From positions 1 to 43,110 of the forward strand of contig NZ_SCML01000053.1 of the NCBI RefSeq assembly GCF_005503365.1: 43,110 nt of DNA, read 5' to 3'. Positions 15,290 through 25,013 of the stretch are shown here, piece by piece. Position numbers and translations under genes: made by a program. This DNA comes from Hydrogenophaga sp. 2FB. Its GTDB lineage: Bacteria > Pseudomonadota > Gammaproteobacteria > Burkholderiales > Burkholderiaceae_C. Each line of letters starts with the position of its first letter. The first letter of the stretch is position 1. Below the pieces are notes generated by a model, which saw only the letters and a list, made by a program, of their open reading frames with translations, did not search any database and was not told the DNA's origin.

Positions 15290-16618
15290 ATGACTTCTAC
15301 TGGCCCAACGGCGGCACACGCGCCGTCCGATCTTTCCGCGCTTTTCCGCACCGTCCCCTTCCGCCAGCTCCTGAGCGCGCGCGTGGCCTGGACGCTGGGC
15401 ATCCAGATGGTGCTGGTGGCCATTGGCTGGCAGATGTACGAGATCACGCGCGACCCCTGGGCGCTGGCGCTCGTGGGCCTCTACCAGTTCGTCCCGGTGC
15501 TGATCCTGACCCTGCCGGCCGGCCATGCCGCCGACCACTGGAGCCGCACGCGCATCATGGTGGTGTGCCTGGTGCTGCAAGCGACGGTGGCCGCGATCCT
15601 GGCCTGGGATTCCTGGCACGGCTCGGTGACCCGCGAACACCTGTTGATCGCCTCGGTGGTGTTGGGCGCCGCGCGCGCCTTCCAGATGCCGGCGGTGCAG
15701 GCCACCACGCCGAACACCGTGCCGCCGCAGATGCTGAGCCGGGCCATGGCGGCCTCGTCCACGGCCACGCAAGGCAGTGTGATAGCGGGCCCCGCCGCGG
15801 GCGGGATGCTGCTGGTGCTGGGCAACGACGTGCTCTACGCGGTGGCGACCGTGCTGCTCATCGTCGCCATGGTCCTGGCGGGCCGGCTGCGCATCGCGCG
15901 GCACAACACCACCGGGCGCGGAACGTCGGCCGAAGACGTGTTCGCGGGCCTGCGCTACGTGGCGCGCCGCCCCGTCATTCTGGGCGCCGTGCTGCTCGAT
16001 CTGTTTGCCGTGCTGTTCGGCGGCGCGATCGCGCTGCTGCCGATCTTCGCCAGCGAAATACTGACCGGTGGCCCGAGCATGCTGGGCTGGCTGCGCGCCG
16101 CGCCCGCCATGGGCGCGCTGGTGATGTCGCTCTACCTGATGCGCCACCCGCCGTCCACGCGCGTGGGCTTCAAGCTGTTGCTGTCGGTTGCGGTGTTCGG
16201 GCTGGCCACGATCACCTTTGGTCTGTCCACAAGCTTCTGGCTCTCCATGCTGGCGTTGTTCGTCAACGGCGCGGCCGACATGGTCAGCGTCGTGATCCGG
16301 CAGACGCTGGTGCAACTGGAAACGCCCGACGAGATGCGAGGGCGGGTGAGCGCGGTGAACTCGGTGTTCATCGGCGCGAGCAACCAGCTCGGTGAGTTCC
16401 AGTCGGGCTCGGTGGCGTCGCTGATCGGGCCAGTGGCCGCCGTGGTGGTGGGGGGCTCCGCCACCTGCCTGATCGCCGCGGTCTGGCCCAGGCTTTTCCC
16501 GGACCTGGCCAAGCGGCGCAGCCTGTATTCGGACCAGACCAGCGACGTGACGCGCGGCCACAGGCTTGGGGATCAGCCCGCCACGCTCAGCGACTCCAGC
16601 GGACCGAAGAACTCGTAG
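15290..16618 (+). CDS. MFS transporter, EntS-like exporter
   Basis: A 442-residue major-facilitator protein of the group that contains the enterobactin exporter EntS (DUF894-type). It has 12 likely membrane segments, the loop 2-3 motif AGHAADHWSRTRIM, and typical EntS-like segments QTLVQLETPDEMRGRVSAVN and NSVFIGASNQLGEF. The substrate is unknown; no siderophore gene is near. The start at 15290 (MTSTGP) is chosen over 15257, which lacks a ribosome-binding site. Its last 46 bases overlap the convergent hmp gene. Confidence 0.88.
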   Translation: MTSTGPTAAHAPSDLSALFRTVPFRQLLSARVAWTLGIQMVLVAIGWQMYEITRDPWALALVGLYQFVPVLILTLPAGHAADHWSRTRIMVVCLVLQATVAAILAWDSWHGSVTREHLLIASVVLGAARAFQMPAVQATTPNTVPPQMLSRAMAASSTATQGSVIAGPAAGGMLLVLGNDVLYAVATVLLIVAMVLAGRLRIARHNTTGRGTSAEDVFAGLRYVARRPVILGAVLLDLFAVLFGGAIALLPIFASEILTGGPSMLGWLRAAPAMGALVMSLYLMRHPPSTRVGFKLLLSVAVFGLATITFGLSTSFWLSMLALFVNGAADMVSVVIRQTLVQLETPDEMRGRVSAVNSVFIGASNQLGEFQSGSVASLIGPVAAVVVGGSATCLIAAVWPRLFPDLAKRRSLYSDQTSDVTRGHRLGDQPATLSDSSGPKNS

Positions 16619-17766
16619 CGCAACTGCGCTTCGGGAATCCCCAGTGCGCGGCCGCTGGCGTAGACCGATTTCATGAAGGGCTTGGGGCCGAGAAAGTACA
16701 GGTCCACATCGCGGTCGGCCGGCAGCTGTTCGGCCAGCAGTTCTTCGGTCACGAAGCCCTGTGCATGCGGCGCGTCGGCCTCGCGCGGTGCGTCGTACAC
16801 ATAGAACGGTTGAACGTTGCTGTGCGCCGCCGCGAGCCGCTCGACACGTTCGCGGAAGGCGTGAACGCCACCGTGCCGTGCCGCGTGAATGAACTGGATG
16901 GGGCGCCCGCTCGCGGCGCTTGCTTCCAGCATGCTCATGGCCGGCGTGATGCCCACGCCCCCCGTCACCAGCACCAGCGGCCGACGCGCTTGCGTGTCCA
17001 GCAGGAAGTCGCCGCACGGTGCCTGGGCCTGCAATTCCATGCCCACCTGCAGATGGTCGTGCAGCCAGCTGGAGGCGTGGCCGCCCGCCTCGCGCTTGAC
17101 GCTGATGCGGTACCAGGGCTTGCCCGGCGCATCCGACAGCGAGTAGTTGCGCCGCACGGTCTGGCCGTCGATCTCGAGCACGAGCGTGAGGTACTGCCCT
17201 GGCGTGAACGCGAGCAGGGCCTGGCCGTCCACGGGCTCCAGGTAGAACGAGGTGATCAGCTCACTCTCCACCACCTTGCGCGCCAGGCGCAGCGTGCGCG
17301 TGCCGCGCCACCCGCCTTCGCGCGCCGCGTTGGTGGCGTACACCTGTTCCTCGGCGTCGATCAGCAACTGCGCCAGCGCGCCGTAGGCTTCGCCCCAGGC
17401 GGCGAGGATCTCGTCGCTGGCCACCTCGCCCAGCACCTCGCGGATCGCCTTCAGCAGGCAGGCGCCCACGATGGGGTAGTGCTCGGGCAGCACGCCCAGG
17501 GCGGCGTGCTTCTGCACGATGCGCGGCAGGGCTGGCGCGATCGCCTCGAGGTTGTCGATGTGCGTGGCGTAGGCCAGCACCGCACCCGCGAGTGCGCGCG
17601 CCTGGCTGCCTTGGGCCTGATGGGCTTCGTTGAAGAAGGCCTTGACCTCGGGGTGGTCGCGAAACATCAGCGCATAGAAGTGCTTTGTGATGGCCTCGCC
17701 CTGCTGTTGGAGCAGCGGCACGGTGGCTTTGACGAGGGCAATGGTCTGGGCGGAGAACTGGGGCAT
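16573..17766 (-). CDS. hmp: Flavohaemoprotein, nitric oxide dioxygenase
   Basis: A 397-residue Hmp that oxidises NO to nitrate using O2 and NAD(P)H. The globin domain spans residues 1-140, with Tyr31 in KHFYALMF (distal B10 position) and proximal His87 in VQKHAALG. The FAD domain has RNYSLSDAPG. The NAD domain has VTGGVGITPAMSML and ends with YEFFGPLESL. The length equals that of characterised Hmp proteins. It is divergent from norR; three NorR-type sites and a sigma-54-like promoter in the 154-base gap indicate NO-induced expression. Confidence 0.96.
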   Translation of the reverse strand: MPQFSAQTIALVKATVPLLQQQGEAITKHFYALMFRDHPEVKAFFNEAHQAQGSQARALAGAVLAYATHIDNLEAIAPALPRIVQKHAALGVLPEHYPIVGACLLKAIREVLGEVASDEILAAWGEAYGALAQLLIDAEEQVYATNAAREGGWRGTRTLRLARKVVESELITSFYLEPVDGQALLAFTPGQYLTLVLEIDGQTVRRNYSLSDAPGKPWYRISVKREAGGHASSWLHDHLQVGMELQAQAPCGDFLLDTQARRPLVLVTGGVGITPAMSMLEASAASGRPIQFIHAARHGGVHAFRERVERLAAAHSNVQPFYVYDAPREADAPHAQGFVTEELLAEQLPADRDVDLYFLGPKPFMKSVYASGRALGIPEAQLRYEFFGPLESLSVAG

Positions 17767-17802
17767 GAAGGCGCAAGGGTTGAATGAAGAGGCCTATGGC
17801 TA

Positions 17803-17818
17803 TTCAACAAACGTGCCA
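17803..17818 (-). promoter_or_regulatory. Sigma-54 type -24/-12 promoter of hmp
   Basis: On the minus strand TGGCACG, TTTG, TTGAA matches the consensus TGGCACG-N4-TTGCW except that the -12 GC is GA. The transcript would start near 17794, about 28 bases before the hmp ATG. The NorR-like sites lie 50-110 bases upstream, the normal enhancer distance. Confidence 0.72.
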
Positions 17819-17869
17819 TCGTTGCGCCGCCCGCAAGTACTTGATTCACAAGGCGGTTTTTCAGAAGGT

Positions 17870-17920
17870 GGTTAAATTGACCACTGTTCAAAGTTGTCTT
17901 TATGACCAATCGTTGTCTGT

Positions 17921-17926
<6 letters not shown>
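17870..17926. promoter_or_regulatory. Three NorR-type enhancer sites
   Basis: Three copies of GT-N7-AC: GGTTAAATTGACC (17870-17882), TGTCTTTATGACC (17895-17907) and TGTCTGTATGACC (17914-17926). The last two form a near-exact direct repeat with a 19-base period. NorR in E. coli and Ralstonia uses three such sites to activate sigma-54 promoters. The third covers the norR ATG at 17921, so NorR binding could also repress its own gene. Confidence 0.78.
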
Positions 17927-19426
<1,500 letters not shown>

Positions 19427-19466
19427 GGAAGGGCGTCCGAGGGGGGCTGCGGTACGGGTTTATACT

Positions 19467-19497
19467 AATCCGAATATCAGCAATAACTAATATATTG
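19467..19497. promoter_or_regulatory. Putative sox operator upstream of soxC
   Basis: AATCCGAATAT (19467-19477), whose complement is ATATTCGGATT, resembles ATATTCGCATT in front of the cytochrome-soxYZAX unit. The overlapping AATATCAGCAATAACT is close to AATATCAGCGATCAGT in front of soxB. This AT-rich patch stands out in very GC-rich DNA. It could bind an ArsR-type SoxR-like repressor, which is not encoded in the window. Confidence 0.45.
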
Positions 19498-19547
19498 CCG
19501 AGAAACAACGCCAAAAGCGTTCCGTCCCCCTCGAAGGAAGCCTCCCT

Positions 19548-20891
19548 GTGTCCAAAGAATTGAGCGACGTCATCGGGCGCGTTCTGCCCGCCCCCGAAAA
19601 CCATTTGAGCGCCGAGAAACTGGAGCAGGCCCGCAAGGCGCGGCGCAGCTTCATGGGCAAGGCCCTGGCCATGGGCGCTGGCGCCGTGACCAGCGCCGCC
19701 GCCACCACGCGCGCGCTCGCGGCCGATGGCGAAGACGCCATTCTCAAACTGCCCGCGCACACCACCGGCCTGGGCCAGGCCGTGGCCACGCTCGGCTACG
19801 GCATGCCCAGCCAATGGGAAGCCAACCTGCAGCGCCGCCAGAGCCCGGGGCTCACGCGCGTGCCGCAGGCTTCGGTGAGCTTCACGCCGCTGCAGGGCCT
19901 GTTCGGCATCATCACGCCCAACGGCCTGCACTTCGAGCGGCACCACCAGGGCTGGTGGGACATCGATCCGTCGAAACACCGCCTGATGGTCAATGGCCTC
20001 GTGAAGCGCGAACGCGTCTTCACCATGGACGACCTGATGCGCCTGCCCAGCGTCTCGCGCATCCATTTCATCGAATGCGGCGCCAACTCCGCGCCCGAGT
20101 GGGGCAACGTGGCCCTGCCGTCGGTGCAGTACACGCACGGCATGGTGAGCTGCTGCGAGTACACCGGCGTGCTGCTCTCCACGCTGCTGGAGATGTGCGG
20201 CTATGACAAGAAGAACGGCAAGTACGTGCTGGCCGAAGGCGCCGATGGTTCGTCGATGACGCGCACCATCGACATCGATCGCGCCATGGACGACTGCCTC
20301 GTCGCCTGGGCCATGAACGGTGAAATGCTGCGCCCGGAAAACGGCTACCCGCTGCGCCTGGTGGTGCCGGGCGTGCAGGGCGTGAGCTGGGTGAAGTACC
20401 TGCGCCGCCTGGAAGTGGGCGACCAGAAGTGGGCCACCAAGGACGAGTCGATCCACTACATCGACCACATGCCCGATGGCACGCACCGCCAGTACACCGG
20501 CATCCAGGAATGCAAGAGTGTGATCACCACGCCCTCGGGCAGCCAGACCTTGCTGGACAAGGGCTACTACAACATCACCGGCCTGGCCTGGTCGGGCCGT
20601 GGCGCGATCAAGCGCGTGGACGTGAGCGTGGATGGTGGGCGCAACTGGCGCACCGCGCGGCTCGAAGGCCCGGTGCTGCCCAAGGCGCTCACGCGCTTCA
20701 ACATCGACTGGGTGTGGGACGGCAAGCCCGCCGTGCTGCAAAGCCGTGCGATCGACAGCACCGGCTACGTGCAGCCCAAGATCAACCAGCTGCGTGCCGT
20801 GCGCGGCACGCGCTCGATCTACCACCAGAACGCCATCCAGTCGTGGCGGGTTGCTGAAAACGGCGAAGTCTCCAACGTGCAGGTGTTCTGA
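19548..20891 (+). CDS. soxC: Sulfite/sulfane dehydrogenase molybdoprotein SoxC
   Basis: A 447-residue molybdenum-cofactor subunit of the periplasmic Sox(CD)2 sulfur dehydrogenase. A twin-arginine signal is present after an unusually long N-region (ARRSFMGKALAMGAGAV, near residue 31). The molybdenum-ligating Cys177 is in HFIECGANSAPEWG. GVQGVSWVKYLRRLEV and VDVSVDGGRNW are typical of the sulfite-oxidase fold and its dimerisation domain. The start is GTG, preceded by GAAGGAAG at suitable distance. The stop overlaps the soxD ATG by one base (TGATG), indicating translational coupling. Confidence 0.95.
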   Translation: MSKELSDVIGRVLPAPENHLSAEKLEQARKARRSFMGKALAMGAGAVTSAAATTRALAADGEDAILKLPAHTTGLGQAVATLGYGMPSQWEANLQRRQSPGLTRVPQASVSFTPLQGLFGIITPNGLHFERHHQGWWDIDPSKHRLMVNGLVKRERVFTMDDLMRLPSVSRIHFIECGANSAPEWGNVALPSVQYTHGMVSCCEYTGVLLSTLLEMCGYDKKNGKYVLAEGADGSSMTRTIDIDRAMDDCLVAWAMNGEMLRPENGYPLRLVVPGVQGVSWVKYLRRLEVGDQKWATKDESIHYIDHMPDGTHRQYTGIQECKSVITTPSGSQTLLDKGYYNITGLAWSGRGAIKRVDVSVDGGRNWRTARLEGPVLPKALTRFNIDWVWDGKPAVLQSRAIDSTGYVQPKINQLRAVRGTRSIYHQNAIQSWRVAENGEVSNVQVF

Positions 20892-21967
20892 TGAAGCCGT
20901 TCCTGAAAACCAGTCTCTTTCTGGCCGCCGCGTTCAGCGTCGGCGCCGTTTTTGCCCAGGCCAAGCCCTGGAACGACCTCGGCCGCGACGCCACCAAAGC
21001 CGAGGTGAAAGCCTGGGACATCGACGTGCGCCCCGACTTCAAGGGCCTGCCCAAGGGCTCGGGCACGGTGTCGCAGGGCGAGCAGGTGTGGGAGGCGCAG
21101 TGTGCGTCCTGCCACGGCAGCTTCGGTGAATCGAACGAGGTGTTCACGCCCATCGTCGGCGGCACCACCAAGGCCGACATCGAGCGCGGCCGGGTGAAGA
21201 ACCTCGAGCCGGGCAGCATCTTCCCGCAGAAGACCACCATGATGAAAGTGGCCACGCTCTCGACGCTGTGGGACTACATCAACCGCGCCATGCCGTGGAA
21301 CGCGCCCAAGTCGCTGACGGCCGACGAGGTCTACAGCGTGACGGCGTACATCCTGAGCCTGGCCGAGGTGGTGCCGGCCGACTTCACGCTGAGCGACAAG
21401 AACATCGCCGAGGTGCAAAAGCGCATGCCCAACCGCAACGGCATGGTGTTCCACGAGCCGCTGTGGAAGCTCGACGGCAAGGGCGACGTGAAGAACGTGG
21501 CCTGCATGAAGGACTGCCCGGTGGAGCCCACCATCCGCTCCTCGCTGCCCGATTTCGCGCGCGATGCGCACGGCAACATCCAGACGCAGAACCGCGTGAT
21601 CGGCCCGGTGCGCGGTGCCGACACCACCAAGCCGCCACCCACCGCGCCGGTGGGCAGCGCGCCGCCACCCGCGCCCGTGGTGGTCGCCGCGGCCAAGCCG
21701 TCGGCCGCCGTGAAGGACACCAAAGCCCTGCTGGCCGCCAACAGCTGCACCGCCTGCCACGGCATGACGAACAAGATCGTCGGCCCCGGCTTCAACGAGA
21801 TCGCGGCCAAGCACAAGGGCAAGGCCGACCTGCAGGCCTATCTGGTCGGCCGCATCCGCGAAGGCGGGTCGGGCGTGTACGGCGCGGTGCCGATGCCGCC
21901 CCAGCCGCAGCTCAGCGAAGCCGATGCGGGTTCGATCGCCCAGTGGATCGCCAGCGGCGCGAAGTGA
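20891..21967 (+). CDS. soxD: Sulfur dehydrogenase dihaem cytochrome SoxD
   Basis: A 358-residue secreted dihaem cytochrome, the electron-accepting partner of SoxC. The signal peptide ends near AVFAQA. The first haem motif is CASCHGSFGE (residues about 74-83), with MP and KMP-type downstream Met candidates; a linker rich in Pro and Ala (residues about 235-275) leads to a second cytochrome domain with CTACHGMTNK. This second domain is strikingly similar to the separate cytochrome encoded next (22092-22430), for example GPGFNEIAAKHKG against GPSFKDVAAKHKG and YGAVPMPPQ against YGPVPMPPQ. Confidence 0.94.
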   Translation: MKPFLKTSLFLAAAFSVGAVFAQAKPWNDLGRDATKAEVKAWDIDVRPDFKGLPKGSGTVSQGEQVWEAQCASCHGSFGESNEVFTPIVGGTTKADIERGRVKNLEPGSIFPQKTTMMKVATLSTLWDYINRAMPWNAPKSLTADEVYSVTAYILSLAEVVPADFTLSDKNIAEVQKRMPNRNGMVFHEPLWKLDGKGDVKNVACMKDCPVEPTIRSSLPDFARDAHGNIQTQNRVIGPVRGADTTKPPPTAPVGSAPPPAPVVVAAAKPSAAVKDTKALLAANSCTACHGMTNKIVGPGFNEIAAKHKGKADLQAYLVGRIREGGSGVYGAVPMPPQPQLSEADAGSIAQWIASGAK

Positions 21968-21978
21968 CCTTTCGATGC

Positions 21979-22016
21979 GTGACGCGAGCCGCCTTCCCGG
22001 GCGGCGTTCGCGTCAT
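21979..22016 (+). terminator. Hairpin after soxD
   Basis: GTGACGCGA-CCGCC pairs with GGCGG-TTCGCGTCA, a long GC-rich stem beginning 11 bases after the soxD stop. The T-run that follows is weak (CTCTTT). It would end a soxCD transcript and matches the appearance of a new putative operator at 22035. Confidence 0.55.
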
Positions 22017-22034
22017 GCTCTTTGGCATACTTCT

Positions 22035-22050
22035 AAATATTCGCATTTAC
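22035..22050. promoter_or_regulatory. Putative sox operator upstream of the cytochrome-soxYZAX unit
   Basis: AAATATTCGCATTTAC is an AT-rich imperfect palindrome about 40 bases before the cytochrome ATG. ATATTCG-C-ATT matches ATATTCG-G-ATT on the complement of 19467-19477 before soxC. ArsR-type sulfur regulators bind comparable ATTC/GAAT palindromes, which is why I suggest an operator. Confidence 0.45.
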
Positions 22051-22091
22051 TCGTAAACCCCATTTCCCCCACGACAAGGAGCCCGTACGCT

Positions 22092-22430
22092 ATGTCCATG
22101 AAACCGATCCTGCTGAGCCTGGCCGCTGCTGGCGCGCTGTTGAGCGCGGGTGCCCATGCCCAGGACGCCGCCGCCGCCAAGGCCCTGGCCTCCAAGAGCG
22201 CTTGCCTGGCCTGCCACGCCGTGGACAAGAAGCTGGTGGGCCCGTCCTTCAAGGACGTGGCGGCCAAGCACAAAGGCCAGGCCGGCGCGCAAGCCGCCGT
22301 GGCCGCGCGCATCAAGTCCGGTGGTTCGGGAACGTACGGCCCGGTGCCCATGCCCCCACAGGCTCAGCTGAAAGACGATGAGCTCACACTGTTGGCCGGC
22401 TGGATCCTTGCCGGTGCACCCGACAAGTAA
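22092..22430 (+). CDS. Monohaem class I cytochrome c (c551/c552-like) of the sox cluster
   Basis: A 112-residue periplasmic cytochrome with a signal peptide ending at AGAHAQ, haem motif CLACH and the Met ligand in YGPVPMPPQAQL. Similar small cytochromes occur in betaproteobacterial sox clusters and accept electrons from SoxXA or SoxCD. Its sequence is close to the C-terminal domain of SoxD, implying a duplication and domain fusion or fission. ATG 22098 is an alternative start two codons later. Confidence 0.9.
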   Translation: MSMKPILLSLAAAGALLSAGAHAQDAAAAKALASKSACLACHAVDKKLVGPSFKDVAAKHKGQAGAQAAVAARIKSGGSGTYGPVPMPPQAQLKDDELTLLAGWILAGAPDK

Positions 22431-22472
22431 ACGTAAACTTCGCCCATTTTTATTCCCTCCAGGAGCACCCCC

Positions 22473-22928
22473 ATGAACAACTCACGCCGAGTCGCCCTCA
22501 AGACCACCGGAGCGTTCGCCACGCTGGTGTCGCTGGGCCTCATCACCCAAAGCCAGGCGCAGGCCGCCGTGGACCGCGCCGGCTTCGAAGTGAAGACGCT
22601 GGCCGAAGCGCTCAAGGCCGTGGGCGGCACGCCCGCCAACAGCGACCAGGTGACCGTGGTCGCGCCCGACATCGCCGAGAACGGCGCCGTCGTGCCCGTG
22701 GGCGCTTCCAGCAAGCTGCCCAACACGACCGAGATCTACCTGATCGTCGAGAAGAACCCGATGCCGCTGTCGGCCGGTTTCGTCATCCCCGCCGGCACCG
22801 CCGCCGACGTGCAGACGCGCCTGAAGATGGGCCAGAGCAGCAACGTGATGGCCGTGGTCAAGGCCGACGGCAAGCTGTATTCGGCCACCAAGGAAACCAA
22901 GGTCACGCTGGGTGGTTGCGGCGGCTGA
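22473..22928 (+). CDS. soxY: Sulfur carrier subunit SoxY
   Basis: A 151-residue SoxY with a twin-arginine-type signal (NNSRRVALKTTGAFATLVSLG). It ends in the invariant GGCGG, whose Cys carries the sulfur substrate as a thioether/persulfide adduct during the Sox cycle. The immunoglobulin-like carrier domain precedes it. It is followed by soxZ after 60 bases; SoxYZ is exported as a complex using the SoxY Tat signal. Confidence 0.96.
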   Translation: MNNSRRVALKTTGAFATLVSLGLITQSQAQAAVDRAGFEVKTLAEALKAVGGTPANSDQVTVVAPDIAENGAVVPVGASSKLPNTTEIYLIVEKNPMPLSAGFVIPAGTAADVQTRLKMGQSSNVMAVVKADGKLYSATKETKVTLGGCGG

Positions 22929-22988
22929 TCGCCCCCGAGCCCGACGTCTTCCCTCGCCCCCTCATTCACAGAAATTCAGGAGTCCATC

Positions 22989-23300
22989 ATGGCCGATCCG
23001 ATGCGCATCCGCGCCGCTCTCGCCGGTGACGAAACCACCGTCCGCATTCTCATGTCCCACGTCATGGAACCCGGCACGCGCCGCGACGCCGCTGGCGCGC
23101 TCATTCCCGCGCACTTCATCAAGGAAGTGCAAGCCACGCACAACGGCAAGGTCGTGCTGCAGTCGCTGTTCACCGGCTCGGTGGCGCAGAACCCCTTCCT
23201 GTCGTTCAAGTTCAAGGGCGGCGCCAAGGGCGACAAGATCGTCGTGAAGTGGGTCGACACCAAGGACGACTCGCGCACCGACGAAGCCGTGATCGCCTGA
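22989..23300 (+). CDS. soxZ: SoxZ, partner of the SoxY carrier
   Basis: A 103-residue protein of pure beta-sandwich type without its own signal peptide, as expected since SoxZ is co-exported with SoxY. The sequence MRIRAALAGDETTVRILMSH and the region KVVLQSLFTGSVAQNPFLSF are typical. An AGGAGT box lies 10 bases upstream of the ATG. Confidence 0.95.
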   Translation: MADPMRIRAALAGDETTVRILMSHVMEPGTRRDAAGALIPAHFIKEVQATHNGKVVLQSLFTGSVAQNPFLSFKFKGGAKGDKIVVKWVDTKDDSRTDEAVIA

Positions 23301-23304
23301 GGCT

Positions 23305-23380
23305 TGACCCACCCCCGCCGCGCTGCGCGCGACCCCCTCAAGGGGGCGTCGCTGGCGGCCCGGCAAAGCCGGTTCCGCGG
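23305..23380. repeat. Dispersed palindromic repeat, copy 2, inside the sox cluster
   Basis: CCGCGCTGCGCGCG, then CCCCCTCAAGGGGGCG (a short perfect hairpin) and GGCCCGGCAAAGCCGG (23357-23372), the last identical to 11875-11890. It separates soxZ from soxA and widens that gap to 141 bases. Such elements can act as hairpins that tune downstream expression or mRNA stability. Confidence 0.7.
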
Positions 23381-23441
23381 CGACTCTGGATCGAGACACG
23401 TCGCGCCGGCAGAATGATTGATAACAACGAGGAGATCCCCC

Positions 23442-24245
23442 ATGAAGCTTCCCCTTTCCCTGGCTGCGTTTGCGTTGGCCGCCATGTCGCTGGGTTCGGC
23501 CCACGCCCAGGACGCGACCGCCGAAGGCATCGCGAAGTACCGCGAGATGCTGCAGGACGGCAACCCTGCCGAACTGTTCGAGATGAAGGGGGAAGAACTC
23601 TGGAAACAGAAACGGGGTCCGAAGAACGCGTCGCTGGAGCAGTGCGACCTGGGCAAGGGCCCGGGCGTCATCAAGGGCGCGTTTGTTGAAATGCCGCGCT
23701 TCTTCAAGGACACCGGCCGCGTGCAGGACCTGGAGACGCGCCTCATCACCTGCATGGAAACCTTGCAGGGCTTCAACGCCGCCGAGATCGCCAAGACGCC
23801 TTTTGGCCGTGGCGAAATGGCCAATGTGACGGCGCTGGCCACCTACGTGGCCACGGCCTCCAAGGGCATGCGCTTCAACCTGCCGCAATCGAACGCGCAG
23901 GAAAAAATGATGTACGAAGCCGGCAAGCGCATTTTCTTCACGCGCGGCGGCACGCACGACTTCTCGTGCGCCTCGTGCCACGGCGAGAGCGACAAGCGCA
24001 TCCGCCTGCAAGACCTGCCCAACCTCACGAAGAACCCGGGCGACGGCATTGGCTTTGCCGCCTGGCCCGCGTACCGCGTGTCCAACGCGCAGATGTGGGG
24101 CATGCAACTGCGCCTGAACGACTGTTTCCGACAGCAGCGCTTTCCCGAGCCCAAGTTCGGCAGCGAAGCGACCATTGCACTCGGTGTCTACATGGGCGTG
24201 AACGCCAAGACCGCCGAGTCCATCGTGCCCGCCATCAAGCGCTGA
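23442..24245 (+). CDS. soxA: SoxA, c-type cytochrome of the SoxAX thiosulfate-oxidising complex
   Basis: A 267-residue periplasmic protein that with SoxX conjugates thiosulfate to SoxY. The signal peptide ends near SAHAQD. Only the C-terminal haem motif, CASCH in DFSCASCHGESDKR, is present; the N-terminal haem of the dihaem type is absent, with Cys retained in LEQCDLG and LITCMETL as a probable disulfide. The persulfide-modified Cys ligand is expected in RLNDCFRQQRFPEP. So this is the monohaem SoxA type. The chosen start follows GAGGAGAT. Confidence 0.95.
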   Translation: MKLPLSLAAFALAAMSLGSAHAQDATAEGIAKYREMLQDGNPAELFEMKGEELWKQKRGPKNASLEQCDLGKGPGVIKGAFVEMPRFFKDTGRVQDLETRLITCMETLQGFNAAEIAKTPFGRGEMANVTALATYVATASKGMRFNLPQSNAQEKMMYEAGKRIFFTRGGTHDFSCASCHGESDKRIRLQDLPNLTKNPGDGIGFAAWPAYRVSNAQMWGMQLRLNDCFRQQRFPEPKFGSEATIALGVYMGVNAKTAESIVPAIKR

Positions 24246-24261
24246 ACCGGAGACACCGAAC

Positions 24262-24912
24262 ATGAACAAGAAAATCGCTTTCGTCCTGCTGCCCCTGGCT
24301 GCGCTCGCGCTCTCCGCGTGCACCGTGTCGCCCTCGGCCGCCGACGCCGACAAGGCCACCGCGGACATTCTCAAGAACTCCTTCCAGGACCGCGGCATCG
24401 CCACGGTGGACCGCTTGGTGCAGGACGACGCCAACCGCGAATGCGCGGCCGCCGACGTCGCGGCCAAGCCGATCGATCCCACCGTGGCCAAGGCCATCGA
24501 AGCGGCCAACATGAAGACCGTGAAGTGGCCGAGCGACGGCAAGTTCATCGGCGACTGGAAAGCCGGCGAGGCGATCGCGCAAAGCGGCCGCGGCATGACC
24601 TGGACCGACAAGGCCGGCGACGCCAACGGCGGCAACTGCTACAACTGCCACCAGATCAGCAAGGAAGAAATCTCCTTCGGCACGCTCGGCCCCAGCCTCT
24701 ACAACTACGGCAAGCTGCGCGGCGTGACCGACCCGAACAGCGCCGGTGGCAAGGCCATCGTCGAATACACCTGGGGCAAGCTGTGGAACTCGCGCGCCTA
24801 CAACGCGTGCTCGCAAATGCCGCGCGTGGGCCACAAGGGCATCCTCAACGAGAAGCAGCTCAAGGACGTGATGGCCCTGCTGCTCGACCCGGCTTCACCG
24901 GTCAACAAGTAA
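24262..24912 (+). CDS. soxX: SoxX, monohaem cytochrome of SoxAX
   Basis: A 216-residue cytochrome with a single CYNCH in GGNCYNCHQISKEE, and the likely Met ligand near NACSQMPRVGHKG. It is longer than the short SoxX type, having about 75 extra residues before the haem domain. The signal ends in a lipobox-like LSACTVS, so it may be a lipoprotein instead of fully soluble. It starts 16 bases after soxA. Confidence 0.93.
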   Translation: MNKKIAFVLLPLAALALSACTVSPSAADADKATADILKNSFQDRGIATVDRLVQDDANRECAAADVAAKPIDPTVAKAIEAANMKTVKWPSDGKFIGDWKAGEAIAQSGRGMTWTDKAGDANGGNCYNCHQISKEEISFGTLGPSLYNYGKLRGVTDPNSAGGKAIVEYTWGKLWNSRAYNACSQMPRVGHKGILNEKQLKDVMALLLDPASPVNK

Positions 24913-24920
24913 AGTTGCGG

Positions 24921-24957
24921 GCCCCGGTCGCCGTCAGCGGCGGCCGGGGCTTTTTTG
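24921..24957 (+). terminator. Rho-independent terminator after soxX
   Basis: GCCCCGG-TCGCCG, a short loop, GCGGCGGCCGGGGC and TTTTTT: a strong GC-rich stem with a six-T tail, starting 9 bases after the soxX stop. It isolates soxB, which therefore needs its own promoter. Confidence 0.85.
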
Positions 24958-24975
24958 TCAAAAAAATTTCGCGTA

Positions 24976-24996
24976 AATATCAGCGATCAGTTATTG
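24976..24996. promoter_or_regulatory. Putative sox operator upstream of soxB
   Basis: AATATCAGCGATCAGTTATTG is similar to AATATCAGCAATAACTAATAT at 19473-19493 before soxC. It lies 18 bases before the soxB ATG and right after the terminator at 24921, where a promoter is expected. Confidence 0.45.
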
Positions 24997-25013
24997 AAGG
25001 ACAGGGACACACA

